Source: Zea mays
Taxonomy: Eukaryota > Streptophyta > Magnoliopsida > Poales > Poaceae
Direction: 5' to 3'
Assembly (NCBI RefSeq): GCF_902167145.1
Contig: NC_050105.1
Location: forward strand, 118,065,898-118,129,897
Length of the DNA: 64,000 nt
This document shows, piece by piece, positions 11,588-21,863 of the stretch. The notes beneath the pieces are model-generated. The model saw only the letters and a program-made list of their open reading frames with translations, had not been told where the DNA came from and did not search any database. Position numbers and translations under genes: made by a program. Positions within the stretch are counted from its first letter, which is position 1. Every line of letters starts with the position of its first letter.

Positions 11588-13839
11588 ATGGCCGGTTCAA
11601 ATGATAGCTCTGAAGTTTCCACCAGCAATATCATCAAGCCGACATGGGAAACCTTGTCGGTTGAAGAACAACTCCTATTCGAGGAGCGCCAGGAGCAGCT
11701 GATCCAGGAAGCAAAGGAGAAATTCCTGACCGACTTCAAGATGGACAGGAACAACAAAGTCGTTCGGCAACGGGCGACAGATCTGGCTTCGCTCCGACCT
11801 ACTACGAAAACCCCCCAATGTAAGTAGCACCAATGAGCTCCAATCTCTTAAAGCTTACATAGACGAACAACGAGAGCAGATGCAACGTATCGTAGGGGAT
11901 ATACAAAATGATCATAAAAGGCTAGTGCGTGCGCTTGATAAGTCTACTATTGCAAATCTTCCTTCGCACGAGGTTGAACTGAGGGAATACACACGTGATT
12001 CATCGGCAACAGGTTGTCACGACCAATCACAACCCCTTTATGGGATGCCGATAAACATGTACCATGGGCAACAACAGCCTCCCACGCACATTGGCGATAA
12101 ATTTGCCGATCTGCGCATGTCTGGACCGTCCGCACGTGAGCGCGGACTGTCCGGGCTAGCGGCGGTCGATCCCATTTTTAGAAGCGAATTACCGAGGCCT
12201 GCACCCAAGCCGCCACATACCACGCAAACCCTAGATAACCCATTCAGACCGTCCGTGTATGACGCCAGACAGTCCGAATATAACTCCAGACGGTCCGACC
12301 ACATGGCCGGACAGTCCGCACACGTAACTGGACGGTCCGTGTATTTAACCGGATCGTCCGACACAGAGTTTTTTAAGGAGGATGGATATCCAACTTTGCA
12401 TCCGTCCCAGCTAAACTCCCCATCTCACCATGCGACACACCATCACCGTAATATAACCTACCAAACCTGTGAGAGTGAGTACTTTCCGGCCTCTAGAAGG
12501 CCAGAAAGGAATGACCAGTCCTATGAGCCTCATAGGGCATGTATTAACGCGCCGCAAAACCCAAACCAATGGGGGAGGAAAACAACATACCAACATCCAA
12601 ACAACCTCACCCATATTGGATCAAAGAGCCAGTGGTCTCCCACCAGCTGCCATCGATATAGTAAGAGAGGAAATAGCTGGGGCGTTCCGAGATAAGCTCG
12701 GAGTTAGTATAGTCCCTAGGGGGCAGTCATATCGGAGACCTTATGGTAGCCATTTTGACCGTCTCCCATACCCACAGGGGACCAGAATACCCAAATTCGT
12801 AAAGTTTTCGGGTGACCAAGGAAAGAGCACGCGTGAGCATATATACCAGTTCTTAGCACAATTAGGAGAATTGGCCGACACCGAAGCATTCCGTGTGCGT
12901 TTATTTTCATTATCTTTAACAGGGACTGCATTCACATGGTATGCCACGTTCCCTCATAGTTCCATTTTGTCATGGGGAGACTTAGAACAAAAATTTCATG
13001 AACATTTCTTCTCTGGCGATTACGAGCTAGATTTAGTTGATTTAGTGGTCCTACGACAAGAAAAGGATGAATCGGTTAATGATTACATCCGGAGATTCTG
13101 GGATACGAGAAACTGATGTTTTCAAATTCATTTAACAGATAAACAACTAGCGGGGATAGCCTTTGATGGATTACGCTATTATTTAAAAGAGAAATTAGAA
13201 GGCATCCAGTTCTTTACGCTAGCATAATTACATCAGAAAGCTTTGGCTTGTGAAAGCCGAAGCAAAGAACTAGTCAAAATAGTTCATCATAATGTCCATA
13301 TAGTAGAACACAATCAAAGTAGTTCGGACGATGAACCAAAGGAAGTTTACACTGCCAAAATAGTTTGGCCCGAGCAAGCCAAATCTTTGGCTTGTTCCTT
13401 CTTGTACCCGGTTCAAAAGAAACGACAAGAGGAGGTTAAGTTTACATTCAATGTTGGCAAATGCGATAAAATATTCGACGAATTACTAAAAAATGGCAAC
13501 ATTAAGATAGATTATATTGTTCCAGCCGCTGATGAACTAAGACATCACGCATATTGCAAGTGGCACAACTCATTTTCACATGCCACTAATGATTGTAATG
13601 TGTTTCGACGACAAATCCAATCGGCCATTAATGAGGGACGATTGAAATTTTAGGAGAACACGGAGCCCTTCCCAATGAATGTGATCGACTTTGAGGGCAA
13701 GAAAGTCCTAATTCGGCCCGGTGTGACCGATAAGGGTGAAGGCAAGGAAGTCATCATCGGCAACGCACGAAAGGCCGATGGAAATAATAACATTTCTTGC
13801 ATGAAGGTGGTTGCCGAGGAGACTCCTGATGGTGGGGAG
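11588..13839 (+). pseudogene. gag of element E, N-terminal part (Retrotrans_gag type)
   Basis: The start at 11588 opens M-A-G-S-N-D-S-S and a Glu/Lys-rich helix. A frameshift near 11825 leads to the frame 11880-12695, and another near 12600 to the frame of 12469-13839. The capsid core lies at about 12780-13115, with motifs Y-Q-F-L-A-Q-L, F-T-W-Y-A-T-F-P and W-G-D-L-E-Q-K-F-H-E-H-F, as in Retrotrans_gag. After that, three in-frame stops interrupt the frame (TGA about 13114, TAA about 13226, TAG about 13651). Each is explained by a single C-to-T change in a CGA, CAA or CAG codon. The frame then reaches the insertion point of element B at 13839 and resumes at 23078. The protein would be structural. 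No enzyme domain follows. The copy is dead. Confidence 0.8.
12124..12359 (+). repeat. GACNGTCC array at 21-nt steps inside gag of element E
   Basis: GACNGTCC or a one-base variant starts at 12124 and 12145, then at 12247, 12268, 12289, 12310, 12331 and 12352, that is, every 21 nt within each group. In protein this is a 7-residue repeat ending in R/Q/G-S (for example Y-N-S-R-R-S-D). The eight-base core is the same as the palindromic core of the LTR motif. Confidence 0.85.
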
Positions 13840-15063
13840 TGAAAGGGAATTAGGCTTACACCTAGTTCTTAATTAATTTTGGTGGTTGAATTGCCCAACA
13901 CAAATAATTGGACTAACTAGTTTGCTCTAGATTATATGTTCTACAGGTGTCAAAGGTTCATCTACAACTATACTAAATCGACTGTCTGGAATACCGTAGA
14001 TTATTCCAGACAGGAGAAGCTTTTTGGAAAAACAGGCCAAGCGCGGACCGTCCGGGCTCTTGCCGCGGACCGTCCGCGACACAAGGATGACCCTCGGACA
14101 GAACCAATGCAAAAATCTGAGTCTGCACTATGGACCATCCGGAGGACAAGCGCGGACCGTCTGAGACCTCGCTCGGACCGTCCGGCCTCAGGCGCGGACC
14201 GTCCGGTAGGCAAGGATCCGAAAAACCCGAAGGTGACAGGTTCGGAAAAATGAATTATAGCGGCCTCGTGGACCGTCCGGGGTGCACGACCGGACCATCC
14301 GCGACTGGCTTTATCTGACATCTGACGACACATTAAATGCAATATAGCCGTTACTGCTGACCGTTGCGTTTTCAGCCGTTGATCTACGGGGCGGACCGTC
14401 CGGACCAGGCGGGCGGACCGTCCGCGCTCAGCAGAATGGAGCAACGGCTAGGAAGTGGTTGGTGGCTATAAATACAACCCCAACCACCTCCATTCACATC
14501 ATCCAAGTATTCCAACCTTCAACATTCAATACAAGAGCTAGCAATTCATTCCAAGACACATTCAAAGCCTCCATCTCTCCAAGTTTCACAATTGAGAAAA
14601 GAGATCATTAGTGATTAGTGACTTGAGAGAGAAAGTGATCCGTGTGCTATTTGTCGCTCTTGTTGCTTGGCTTTTGCAATCGTGCTTTCTTTCAATCTTT
14701 CATTGTGATCAAACTCACTTGTAATTGAGGCAAGAGACACCAATTGTGTGGTGGTCCTTGCGGGGAAGTTTGTTCCCGTTTGATTGAGAAGAGAAAGCTC
14801 ACTCGGTCCGAGGGACCGTTTGAGAGAGGGAAAGGGTTGAAAGAGACCCGGTCTTTGTGACCACCTCAACGAGGAGTAGGTTTGCGAGAACCGAACCTCG
14901 GTAAAACAAATCCTTGTGTCTCACTTCCATATTCGCTTGCGATTTGTTTTGCACCCTCTCTCGCGGACTCAATTATATTTCTAACGCTAACCCGACTTGT
15001 AGTTGTGATTATTTTTGAGAATTTCAGTTTCGCCCTATTCACCCCCCCTCTAGGCGACTTTCA
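13840..15063 (+). repeat. 5' LTR of element B (1224 bp)
   Basis: TGAAAGGGAATTAGG...GGCGACTTTCA. A GCTATAAATACA promoter box lies near 14466. GACCGTCC-type motifs start at 14046, 14068, 14133, 14155, 14176 and 14197, that is, 21-22 nt apart within groups. A 22-bp segment present here (about 14054-14075) is absent from the right LTR. Confidence 0.95.
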
Positions 15064-15065
15064 AT

Positions 15066-15078
15066 TGGTATCAGAGCC
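15066..15078 (+). other. Primer-binding site of element B
   Basis: TGGTATCAGAGCC starts two bases after the LTR. It matches the 3' end of initiator-Met tRNA, the primer of Sireviruses. Confidence 0.92.
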
Positions 15079-15108
15079 CGGTGCTTCATTAGAGTCTAAC
15101 CGCTCGAA

Positions 15109-17802
15109 GTGATGTCGGGAGATCACGCCAAGAAGGAGATGGAGACCGGCGAAAAGCCCACTACAAGCCATGGGAGCACTTCATCGGAAGAGTCCCGCAC
15201 CAAGAGAAAGGAGAAAAAGAACTCCTCCAAAGGGAAGGAGAAGAAGTCTTCTTCACACCAAAAGGAGAAGAAGGAGAAATCCGCTTCTCACAAGACGCGT
15301 CGAAGTGGGGACAAGAAAAAGAGGATGAGGAAAGTGGTCTACTACGAGACCGATTCTTCATCGCCATCCACCTCCGGCTCTGACGCGGCATCCGTCACTT
15401 CTAAGCGCCAAGAGCGCAAGAAGTATAGTAAGACCCCCCTACGCTACCCTCGCATTTCCAAACATACACCTTTGCTTTCCGTCCCATTAGGCAAACCACC
15501 AACATTTGATGGTGAAGATTACGCTAGGTGGAGTGATTTAATGCGATTTCATCTAACCTCACTCCACAAAAGCATATGGGATGTTGTTGAGTTTGGTGCA
15601 CAGGTACCATCCGTAGGAGATGAAGACTATGATGAGGACGAAGTGGCCCAAATCGAGCACTTCAACTCTCAAGCTACAACCATACTCCTCGCTTCTCTAA
15701 GCAAGGAGGAATACAACAAAGTGCAAGGGTTGAAGAATGCAAAGGAGATTTGGGACTTACTCAAGACCGTGCACGAGGGTGATGAACTCACCAAAATCAC
15801 CAAGCGGGAAACGATCGAGGGGGAGCTTGGTCGCTTCCATCTTCGCCGAGGGGAAGAGCCACAAGATATGTACAACCGGCTCAAAACCTTGGTGAACCAA
15901 GTGCGCAACCTCGGGAGCAAGAAATGGGATGACCACGAGGTGGTTAAGGTTATTTTGAGATCACTTATTTTCCTTAACCCTACTCAAGTGCAATTAATTC
16001 GTGGTAATCCAAGATATACACTAATGACTCCCGAGGAAGTAATCGGGAATTTTGTGAGCTTTGAATGTATGATTAAGGGCTCAAAGAAGATCAATGAGCT
16101 TGATGAACCCTCCACGTCCGAAGCACAACCGGTGGCATTTAAGGCGACGGAGGAGAAGAAGGAGGAGTCTACACCGAGTAGACAACCAATTGACGCCTCC
16201 AAGCTCGACAATGAAGAGATGGCTTTAATCATCAAAAGCTTTCGCCAAATCCTCAAGCAACGGAAAGGGAAGGATTACAAATCCCGTTCCAAGAAGGTTT
16301 GCTACAAGTGTGGTAAGCCCGGTCATTTCATTGCAAAATGTCCTATATCTAGTGACAGTGACAGGGGCGACGACAAGAAGGGAAAGAGGAGAGAAAAGAA
16401 GAGGTACTACAAGAAGAAGGGCGGCGATGCCCATGTTTGCCGGGAGTGGGACTCGGACGAGAGCTCCACCGACTCCTCCTCCGATGAGGACGCCGCCAAC
16501 ATCGCCGTCACCAAGGGCCTCCTCTTCCCCAACGTCGGCCACAAATGCCTCATGGCAAAGGACGGCAAAAAGAAGAAGGTTAAATCAAAATCCTCCACTA
16601 AATATGAGTCTTCTAGTGATGATAATGTTAGTGATGAGGAGGATAACTTACGTACCCTTTTTGCCAACCTTAACATGGAACAAAAGGAAAAGTTAAATGA
16701 ATTGATTAGTGCTATTCATGAAAAAGATGACCTTTTGGATTCCCAAGAGGATTTTCTAATTAAAGAAAACAAGAAACATGTTAAGGTTAAGAATGCTTAT
16801 GCTCTAGAGGTAGAAAAATGTGAGAAATTATCTAGTGAGCTAAGCACATGCCATGACACTATTGCCAACCTTAGAAATGAAAATGCTAAATTAATCGCTA
16901 AGGTTGATTCTCATATATGTGATGTCTCAATTCCCAATCTTAGAAATGATAATGATGATTTGCTTGCTAAAATTAAGGAATTGAATGATTCTCTTGCTAG
17001 CCTTAGAGTAGAAAATAAAAATTTGATTGCTAAGGCTAAAGATTTTGATGTTTGCAATACTACTATTTCCGACCTTAGAACTAAGAATGATATGTTGCAT
17101 GCTAAGGTTGTAGAACTAAAATCTTGCAAACCCTCTACATCTACCGTTGAGCACACTTCTATTTATACTAGATGTAGAGATGTTGATATCAATGCTATTC
17201 ATGATCACATGGCTTTAATTAAACAACAAAATGATCATATAGCATTATTAGATGCTAAAATTGCCGAGCATAACTTAGAAAATGAAAAGTTTAAATTTGC
17301 TAGAAGTATGCTCTATAATGGGAGACGCCCTGGCATCAAGGATGGCATTGGCTTCCAAAGGGGAGACAATGTCAAACTTAATGCCCCTCCTAAGAACTTG
17401 TCTAACTTTGTTAAGGGCAAGGCTCCCATGCCTCAAGATAACGAAGGTTACATTTTGTACCCTGCCGGCTATCCCGAGAGCAAAATTAGGAGAATTCATT
17501 CTAGGAAGTCTCACTCTGGCCCTAACCATGCTTTTATGTATAAGGGTGAGACATCTAGCTCTAGGCAACCAACCCGTGCTAAGTTGCCTAAGAAGAAAAC
17601 TCCTAGTGCATCAAATGAACATAGTCTTTCATTTAAAACTTTTGATGCATCTTATGTTTTGACTAACAAATCCGGCAAGGTAGTTGCCAAATATGTTGGG
17701 GGCAAGCAAAAGGGGTCAAAGACTTGTGTTTGGGTACCCAAAGTTCTTGTGTCTAATGCCAAAGGACCCAAAACCATTTGGGTACCTAAAGTCAAGAACT
17801 AA
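15109..17802 (+). CDS. gag: gag polyprotein of Sirevirus B (897 aa)
   Basis: This is the structural protein that forms the virus-like particle and packages element RNA. After a Lys/Ser-rich basic N-terminus (to about residue 105) comes the capsid region (about 120-330) with L-L-S-V-P-L-G-K-P-P-T-F-D-G-E-D-Y and a UBN2-type core. A CCHC zinc knuckle (C-Y-K-C-G-K-P-G-H-F-I-A-K-C) lies near residues 398-411. Then follow an acidic Ser/Asp patch, a long coiled-coil-like region (about 515-730) with repeated L-R-N-E-N/L-I-A-K heptads, and a tail with W-V-P-K boxes. The start at 15109 is the first ATG after the primer site and lies 31 nt downstream. It is uninterrupted, which agrees with recent insertion. 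Gag of this extended form (about 900 aa with coiled coil) is typical of Sireviruses. It ends just before pol, which lies in the +1 frame. Confidence 0.93.
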   Translation: MMSGDHAKKEMETGEKPTTSHGSTSSEESRTKRKEKKNSSKGKEKKSSSHQKEKKEKSASHKTRRSGDKKKRMRKVVYYETDSSSPSTSGSDAASVTSKRQERKKYSKTPLRYPRISKHTPLLSVPLGKPPTFDGEDYARWSDLMRFHLTSLHKSIWDVVEFGAQVPSVGDEDYDEDEVAQIEHFNSQATTILLASLSKEEYNKVQGLKNAKEIWDLLKTVHEGDELTKITKRETIEGELGRFHLRRGEEPQDMYNRLKTLVNQVRNLGSKKWDDHEVVKVILRSLIFLNPTQVQLIRGNPRYTLMTPEEVIGNFVSFECMIKGSKKINELDEPSTSEAQPVAFKATEEKKEESTPSRQPIDASKLDNEEMALIIKSFRQILKQRKGKDYKSRSKKVCYKCGKPGHFIAKCPISSDSDRGDDKKGKRREKKRYYKKKGGDAHVCREWDSDESSTDSSSDEDAANIAVTKGLLFPNVGHKCLMAKDGKKKKVKSKSSTKYESSSDDNVSDEEDNLRTLFANLNMEQKEKLNELISAIHEKDDLLDSQEDFLIKENKKHVKVKNAYALEVEKCEKLSSELSTCHDTIANLRNENAKLIAKVDSHICDVSIPNLRNDNDDLLAKIKELNDSLASLRVENKNLIAKAKDFDVCNTTISDLRTKNDMLHAKVVELKSCKPSTSTVEHTSIYTRCRDVDINAIHDHMALIKQQNDHIALLDAKIAEHNLENEKFKFARSMLYNGRRPGIKDGIGFQRGDNVKLNAPPKNLSNFVKGKAPMPQDNEGYILYPAGYPESKIRRIHSRKSHSGPNHAFMYKGETSSSRQPTRAKLPKKKTPSASNEHSLSFKTFDASYVLTNKSGKVVAKYVGGKQKGSKTCVWVPKVLVSNAKGPKTIWVPKVKN

Positions 17803-17815
17803 ACTTGTTTTGTAG

Positions 17816-20800
17816 GTTTATGCATCCGGGGGCTCAAGTTGGATCATCGACAACGGGTGCACAAACCACATGACAGGGGAGAAGAAGATGTTCTCCTCCT
17901 ACGAGAAAAACCAAGATCCCCAACGAGCTATCACATTCGGGGATGGAAATCAAGGTTTGGTCAAAGGTCTTGGTAAAATAGCTATATCTCTTGACCATTC
18001 TATTTCCAATGTTTTTCTTGTAGATTCATTAGACTACAATTTGCTTTCTGTATCTCAATTATGCAAGATGGGCTACAACTGTCTTTTCACTGATGTAGGT
18101 GTCACTGTCTTTAGAAGAAGTGATGATTCAATAGCATTTAAGGGAGTGTTAGAGGGTCAGCTATACTTAGTAGATTTTGATAGAGCTGAACTCGACACAT
18201 GCTTAATTGCTAAGACTAACATGGGTTGGCTCTGGCATCGCCGACTAGCCCACATTGGGATGAAGAATCTTCATAAGCTTCTAAAGGGAGAGCACATTTT
18301 AGGACTAACAAATGTTCATTTTGAGAAAGACAGGATTTGTAGCGCATGCCAAGCCGGGAAGCAAGTTGGCACTCATCATCCACACAAGAACATCATGACG
18401 ACCGACAGGCCGCTTGAGCTACTCCACATGGATCTATTCGGCCCGATCGCGTACATAAGCATCGACGGAAGTAAGTATTGTCTTGTAATAGTGGATGATT
18501 ATTCTCGCTTCACTTGGGTGCTCTTTTTGCAGGAAAAATCTCAAACCCAAGAAACCTTAAAGGGATTCTTGAGACGAGCTCAAAACGAGTTCGGCTTAAG
18601 GATCAAGAAAATTAGAAGCGACAACGGGACGGAGTTCAAGAACTCACAAATTGAAGGCTTCCTTGAGGAGGAGGGCATCAAGCATGAGTTCTCTTCTCCC
18701 TACACGCCACAACAAAATGGTGTAGTAGAGAGGAAGAATCGAACTCTGTTGGACATGGCAAGGACCATGCTTGATGAGTACAAGACTTCAGATCGGTTTT
18801 GGGCGGAGGCGGTCAACACCGCCTGCTACGCCATCAACCGGTTATATCTTCACCGAATCCTCAAGAAGACATCCTATGAACTCCTAACCGGTAAAAAGCC
18901 CAACATTTCATATTTTAGAGTCTTTGGTAGCAAATGCTTTATTCTTGTTAAAAGAGGTAGAAAATCTAAATTTGCTCCTAAGACTGTAGAAGGCTTTTTA
19001 CTAGGATATGATTCAAACACAAGGGCATATAGAGTCTTTAACAAGTCCACTGGACAAGTTGAAGTTTCTTGTGACGTTGTGTTTGATGAGACTAACGGCT
19101 CTCAAGTAGAGCAAGTTGATCTTGATGAGATAGGTAATGAAGAGGCTCCATGCATCGCGCTAAGGAACATGTCCATTGGGGATGTGTGTCCTAAGGAATC
19201 CGAAGAGCCTTCAAATGCACAAGATCAACCGTCCTCCTCCACGCAAGCTTCTCCACCAACTCAATATGAGGATGAAGCTCAAGTTGATGAAGTGGAAGAT
19301 CAAGCAAATGAGCCACCTCAAGATGATGGCAATGATCAAGGGGGAGATGCAAATGAGGAAGACAAGGAGGAAGAGGAACAAAGGCCGCCACACCCAAGAG
19401 TTCACCAAGCAATTCAACGAGATCACCCCGTCGACACCATCCTCGGCGACATTCATAAGGGGGTAACCACTAGATCTCGTGTTGCACATTTTTGTGAGCA
19501 TTACTCTTTTGTTTCCTCTATTGAGCCACACAGGGTAGAGGAAGCACTACAAGATTCGGATTGGGTAGTGGCAATGCAAGAGGAGCTCAACAACTTCACT
19601 AGGAATGAGGTATGGCATTTAGTTCCACGTCCTAACCAAAATGTTGTAGGAACCAAATGGGTCTTCCGCAACAAGCAAGATGAGCATGGTGTGGTGACAA
19701 GGAACAAAGCTCGACTTGTGGCCAAGGGATACTCCCAAGTCGAAGGTTTGGATTTCGGTGAAACCTATGCACCCGTAGCTAGGCTTGAATCAATTCGTAT
19801 ATTATTAGCCTATGCTACTTATCATGGCTTTAAGCTTTATCAAATGGACGTAAAAAGTGCCTTCCTCAATGGACCAATCAAGGAAGAGGTCTATGTTGAG
19901 CAACCTCCCGGCTTTGAAGATAGTGAGTACCCTAACCATGTTTATAAACTCTCTAAGGCGCTTTATGGGCTCAAGCAAGCCCCAAGAGCATGGTATGAAT
20001 GCCTTAGAGATTTTCTTATTGCTAATGGCTTCAAAGTCGGAAAGGCCGATCCTACGCTCTTTACCAAAACACTTGAAAATGATTTGTTTGTATGCCAAAT
20101 TTATGTTGATGATGTTATATTTGGATCCACTAACGAATCTACATGTGAAGAGTTTAGTAGGATCATGACACAAAAGTTCGAGATGTCTATGATGGGGGAG
20201 TTGAAGTATTTTCTAGGATTTCAAGTGAAGCAACTCCAAGAGGGCACCTTCATTAGCCAAATGAAGTATACTCAAGACATTCTAAATAAGTTTGGGATGA
20301 AGGATGTCAAGCCCACCAAGACACCCATGGGAACAAATGGGCATCTCGACCTCGACACGGGAGGTAAGTCCGTGGATCAAAAGGTATACCGGTCAATGAT
20401 AGGTTCTTTGCTATATTTATGTGCATCTCGACCGGATATTATGCTTTCCGTATGCATGTGTGCAAGATTCCAAGCCGACCCTAAGGAAGCTCACCTTACG
20501 GCCGTGAAACGAATCTTGAGATATTTGGCTTATACTCCTAAGTTTGGGCTTTGGTATCCTAGGGGATCCACTTTTGATTTAATTGGTTATTCGGATGCCG
20601 ATTGGGCGGGGTGTAAAATCAATAGGAAGAGCACATCGGGGACTTGCCAGTTCTTGGGAAGATCCTTGGTGTCTTGGGCTTCAAAGAAGCAAAATTCGGT
20701 CGCTCTTTCCACCGCCGAAGCAGAGTACATTGCCGCAGGCCATTGTTGCGCGCAATTGCTTTGGATGAGGCAAACCCTGCGGGACTACGACTACAAATTA

Positions 20801-21058
20801 ACCAAAGTCCCTTTGCTATGTGATAATGAGAGTGCAATCAAGATGGCGGATAATCCCGTCGAGCATAGCCGCACTAAACACATAGCCATTCGGTATCATT
20901 TTCTTAGGGATCACCAACAAAAGGGAGATATCGAGATTTCTTACATTAACACTAAAGATCAATTAGCCGATATCTTTACCAAGCCTCTTGATGAACAATC
21001 CTTTAACAAACTTAGGCATGAACTCAATATTCTTGATTCGCGCAATTTCTTTTGCTAG
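17816..21058 (+). CDS. pol: pol polyprotein of Sirevirus B (protease, integrase, reverse transcriptase, RNase H)
   Basis: The frame is open from 17816, just after a TAG at 17813; its first ATG (17870) lies past the protease active site, so the true start is not an ATG in this frame. Order: protease motif at 17849-17860, which reads D-N-G-C; GAG-pre-integrase ([14 protein letters not shown]); integrase core with H-M-D-L-F-G-P, R-S-D-N-G and N-G-V-V-E-R-K-N. Then come reverse transcriptase ([24 protein letters not shown]) and RNase H (D-A-D-W-A-G, S-T-A-E-A-E-Y, C-D-N-E-S-A). All catalytic residues of integrase, RT and RNase H are seen. It lies +1 relative to gag and starts 13 nt after the gag stop, so frameshifting, reinitiation or splicing is needed for expression. 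The Asn in the D-[ST]-G position is odd and may inactivate the protease; elements A and C have D-S-G there. Confidence 0.93.
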   Translation, partial: VYASGGSSWIIDNGCTNHMTGEKKMFSSYEKNQDPQRAITFGDGNQGLVKGLGKIAISLDHSISNVFLVDSLDYNLLSVSQLCKMGYNCLFTDVGVTVFRRSDDSIAFKGVLEGQLYLVDFDRAELDTCLIAKTNMGWLWHRRLAHIGMKNLHKLLKGEHILGLTNVHFEKDRICSACQAGKQVGTHHPHKNIMTTDRPLELLHMDLFGPIAYISIDGSKYCLVIVDDYSRFTWVLFLQEKSQTQETLKGFLRRAQNEFGLRIKKIRSDNGTEFKNSQIEGFLEEEGIKHEFSSPYTPQQNGVVERKNRTLLDMARTMLDEYKTSDRFWAEAVNTACYAINRLYLHRILKKTSYELLTGKKPNISYFRVFGSKCFILVKRGRKSKFAPKTVEGFLLGYDSNTRAYRVFNKSTGQVEVSCDVVFDETNGSQVEQVDLDEIGNEEAPCIALRNMSIGDVCPKESEEPSNAQDQPSSSTQASPPTQYEDEAQVDEVEDQANEPPQDDGNDQGGDANEEDKEEEEQRPPHPRVHQAIQRDHPVDTILGDIHKGVTTRSRVAHFCEHYSFVSSIEPHRVEEALQDSDWVVAMQEELNNFTRNEVWHLVPRPNQNVVGTKWVFRNKQDEHGVVTRNKARLVAKGYSQVEGLDFGETYAPVARLESIRILLAYATYHGFKLYQMDVKSAFLNGPIKEEVYVEQPPGFEDSEYPNHVYKLSKALYGLKQAPRAWYECLRDFLIANGFKVGKADPTLFTKTLENDLFVCQIYVDDVIFGSTNESTCEEFSRIMTQKFEMSMMGELKYFLGFQVKQLQEGTFISQMKYTQDILNKFGMKDVKPTKTPMGTNGHLDLDTGGKSVDQKVYRSMIGSLLYLCASRPDIMLSVCMCARFQADPKEAHLTAVKRILRYLAYTPKFGLWYPRGSTFDLIGYSDADWAGCKINRKSTSGTCQFLGRSLVSWASKKQNSVALSTAEAEYIAAGHCCAQLLWMRQTLRDYDYKLTKVPLLCDNESAIKMADNPVEHSRTKHIAIRYHFLRDHQQKGDIEISYINTKDQLADIFTKPLDEQSFNKLRHELNILDSRNFFC

Positions 21059-21863
21059 ATTGCACACATAGCTCATTTATATACCTTTGATCATGTCTCT
21101 TTCATATGCTATGACTAATGTGTTTTTCAAGTCTATTTCAAACCAAGTCATAGGTGTATTGAAAGGGAATTGGAGTCTTCGGCGAAGACAAAGGCTTCCA
21201 CTCCGTAACTCATCCTTCGCCGTCACTCCGAGCCACTCTCCATCTTTGGGGGAGAAAGCAAAAGGACTTCGTCTTTGGTACAATCTTAACTCATGACCAA
21301 AGGGGAAGAAAGTACTTCTAGGGCTCTAATGACTCCGTTTTTTGGCGATTCATGCCAAAGGGGGAGAGAATATTAGCCCAAAGCAAAAGGACCGCACCAC
21401 CACCTAAATTTAAAATGATTTTCAAATGGAAATTTCAAATTGGTATCTTCTTATGATCAAAAGGGGGAGAAAGTAGTATTTCAAAATTGATATATCAAAA
21501 CCCTCTTGAATACTAAGAGGAGAATTTCATTTAGGGGGAGTTTTGTTTTAGCCAAAGGAAAAGCATTTGAAACAGAGGGAGAAAATTTCAAATCTTGAAA
21601 GATGCTCCGCAAAATCTTATTCATTTACCTTTGACTATTTTGCAAAAGACCTTTGAAAAGGATTTACAAAAGAATTTGCAAAAACAAAACAAGTGGTGAA
21701 AGCGAGGTCCAAAATGTTAAAAATAAAGAAACAATCCATGCAAAAATTTATATTGGCGCAATTCTAAGTAACCTTTACACTGACATTATGCAAATTAGTT
21801 CAATTATGCACTTCTCTACTTGCTTTGGTTTGTGTTGGCATCAATCACCAAAAAGGGGGAGAT
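21059..21863 (+). other. 3' non-coding region of element B with multiple polypurine tracts
   Basis: At least four AAGGGGGAGA-like tracts occur: about 21244, 21355, 21463 and the one abutting the LTR at 21851-21863, with a weaker TTAGGGGGAG near 21532. The last primes plus-strand DNA synthesis. Repeated tracts here are a known Sirevirus trait. No credible ORF is present. Confidence 0.8.
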
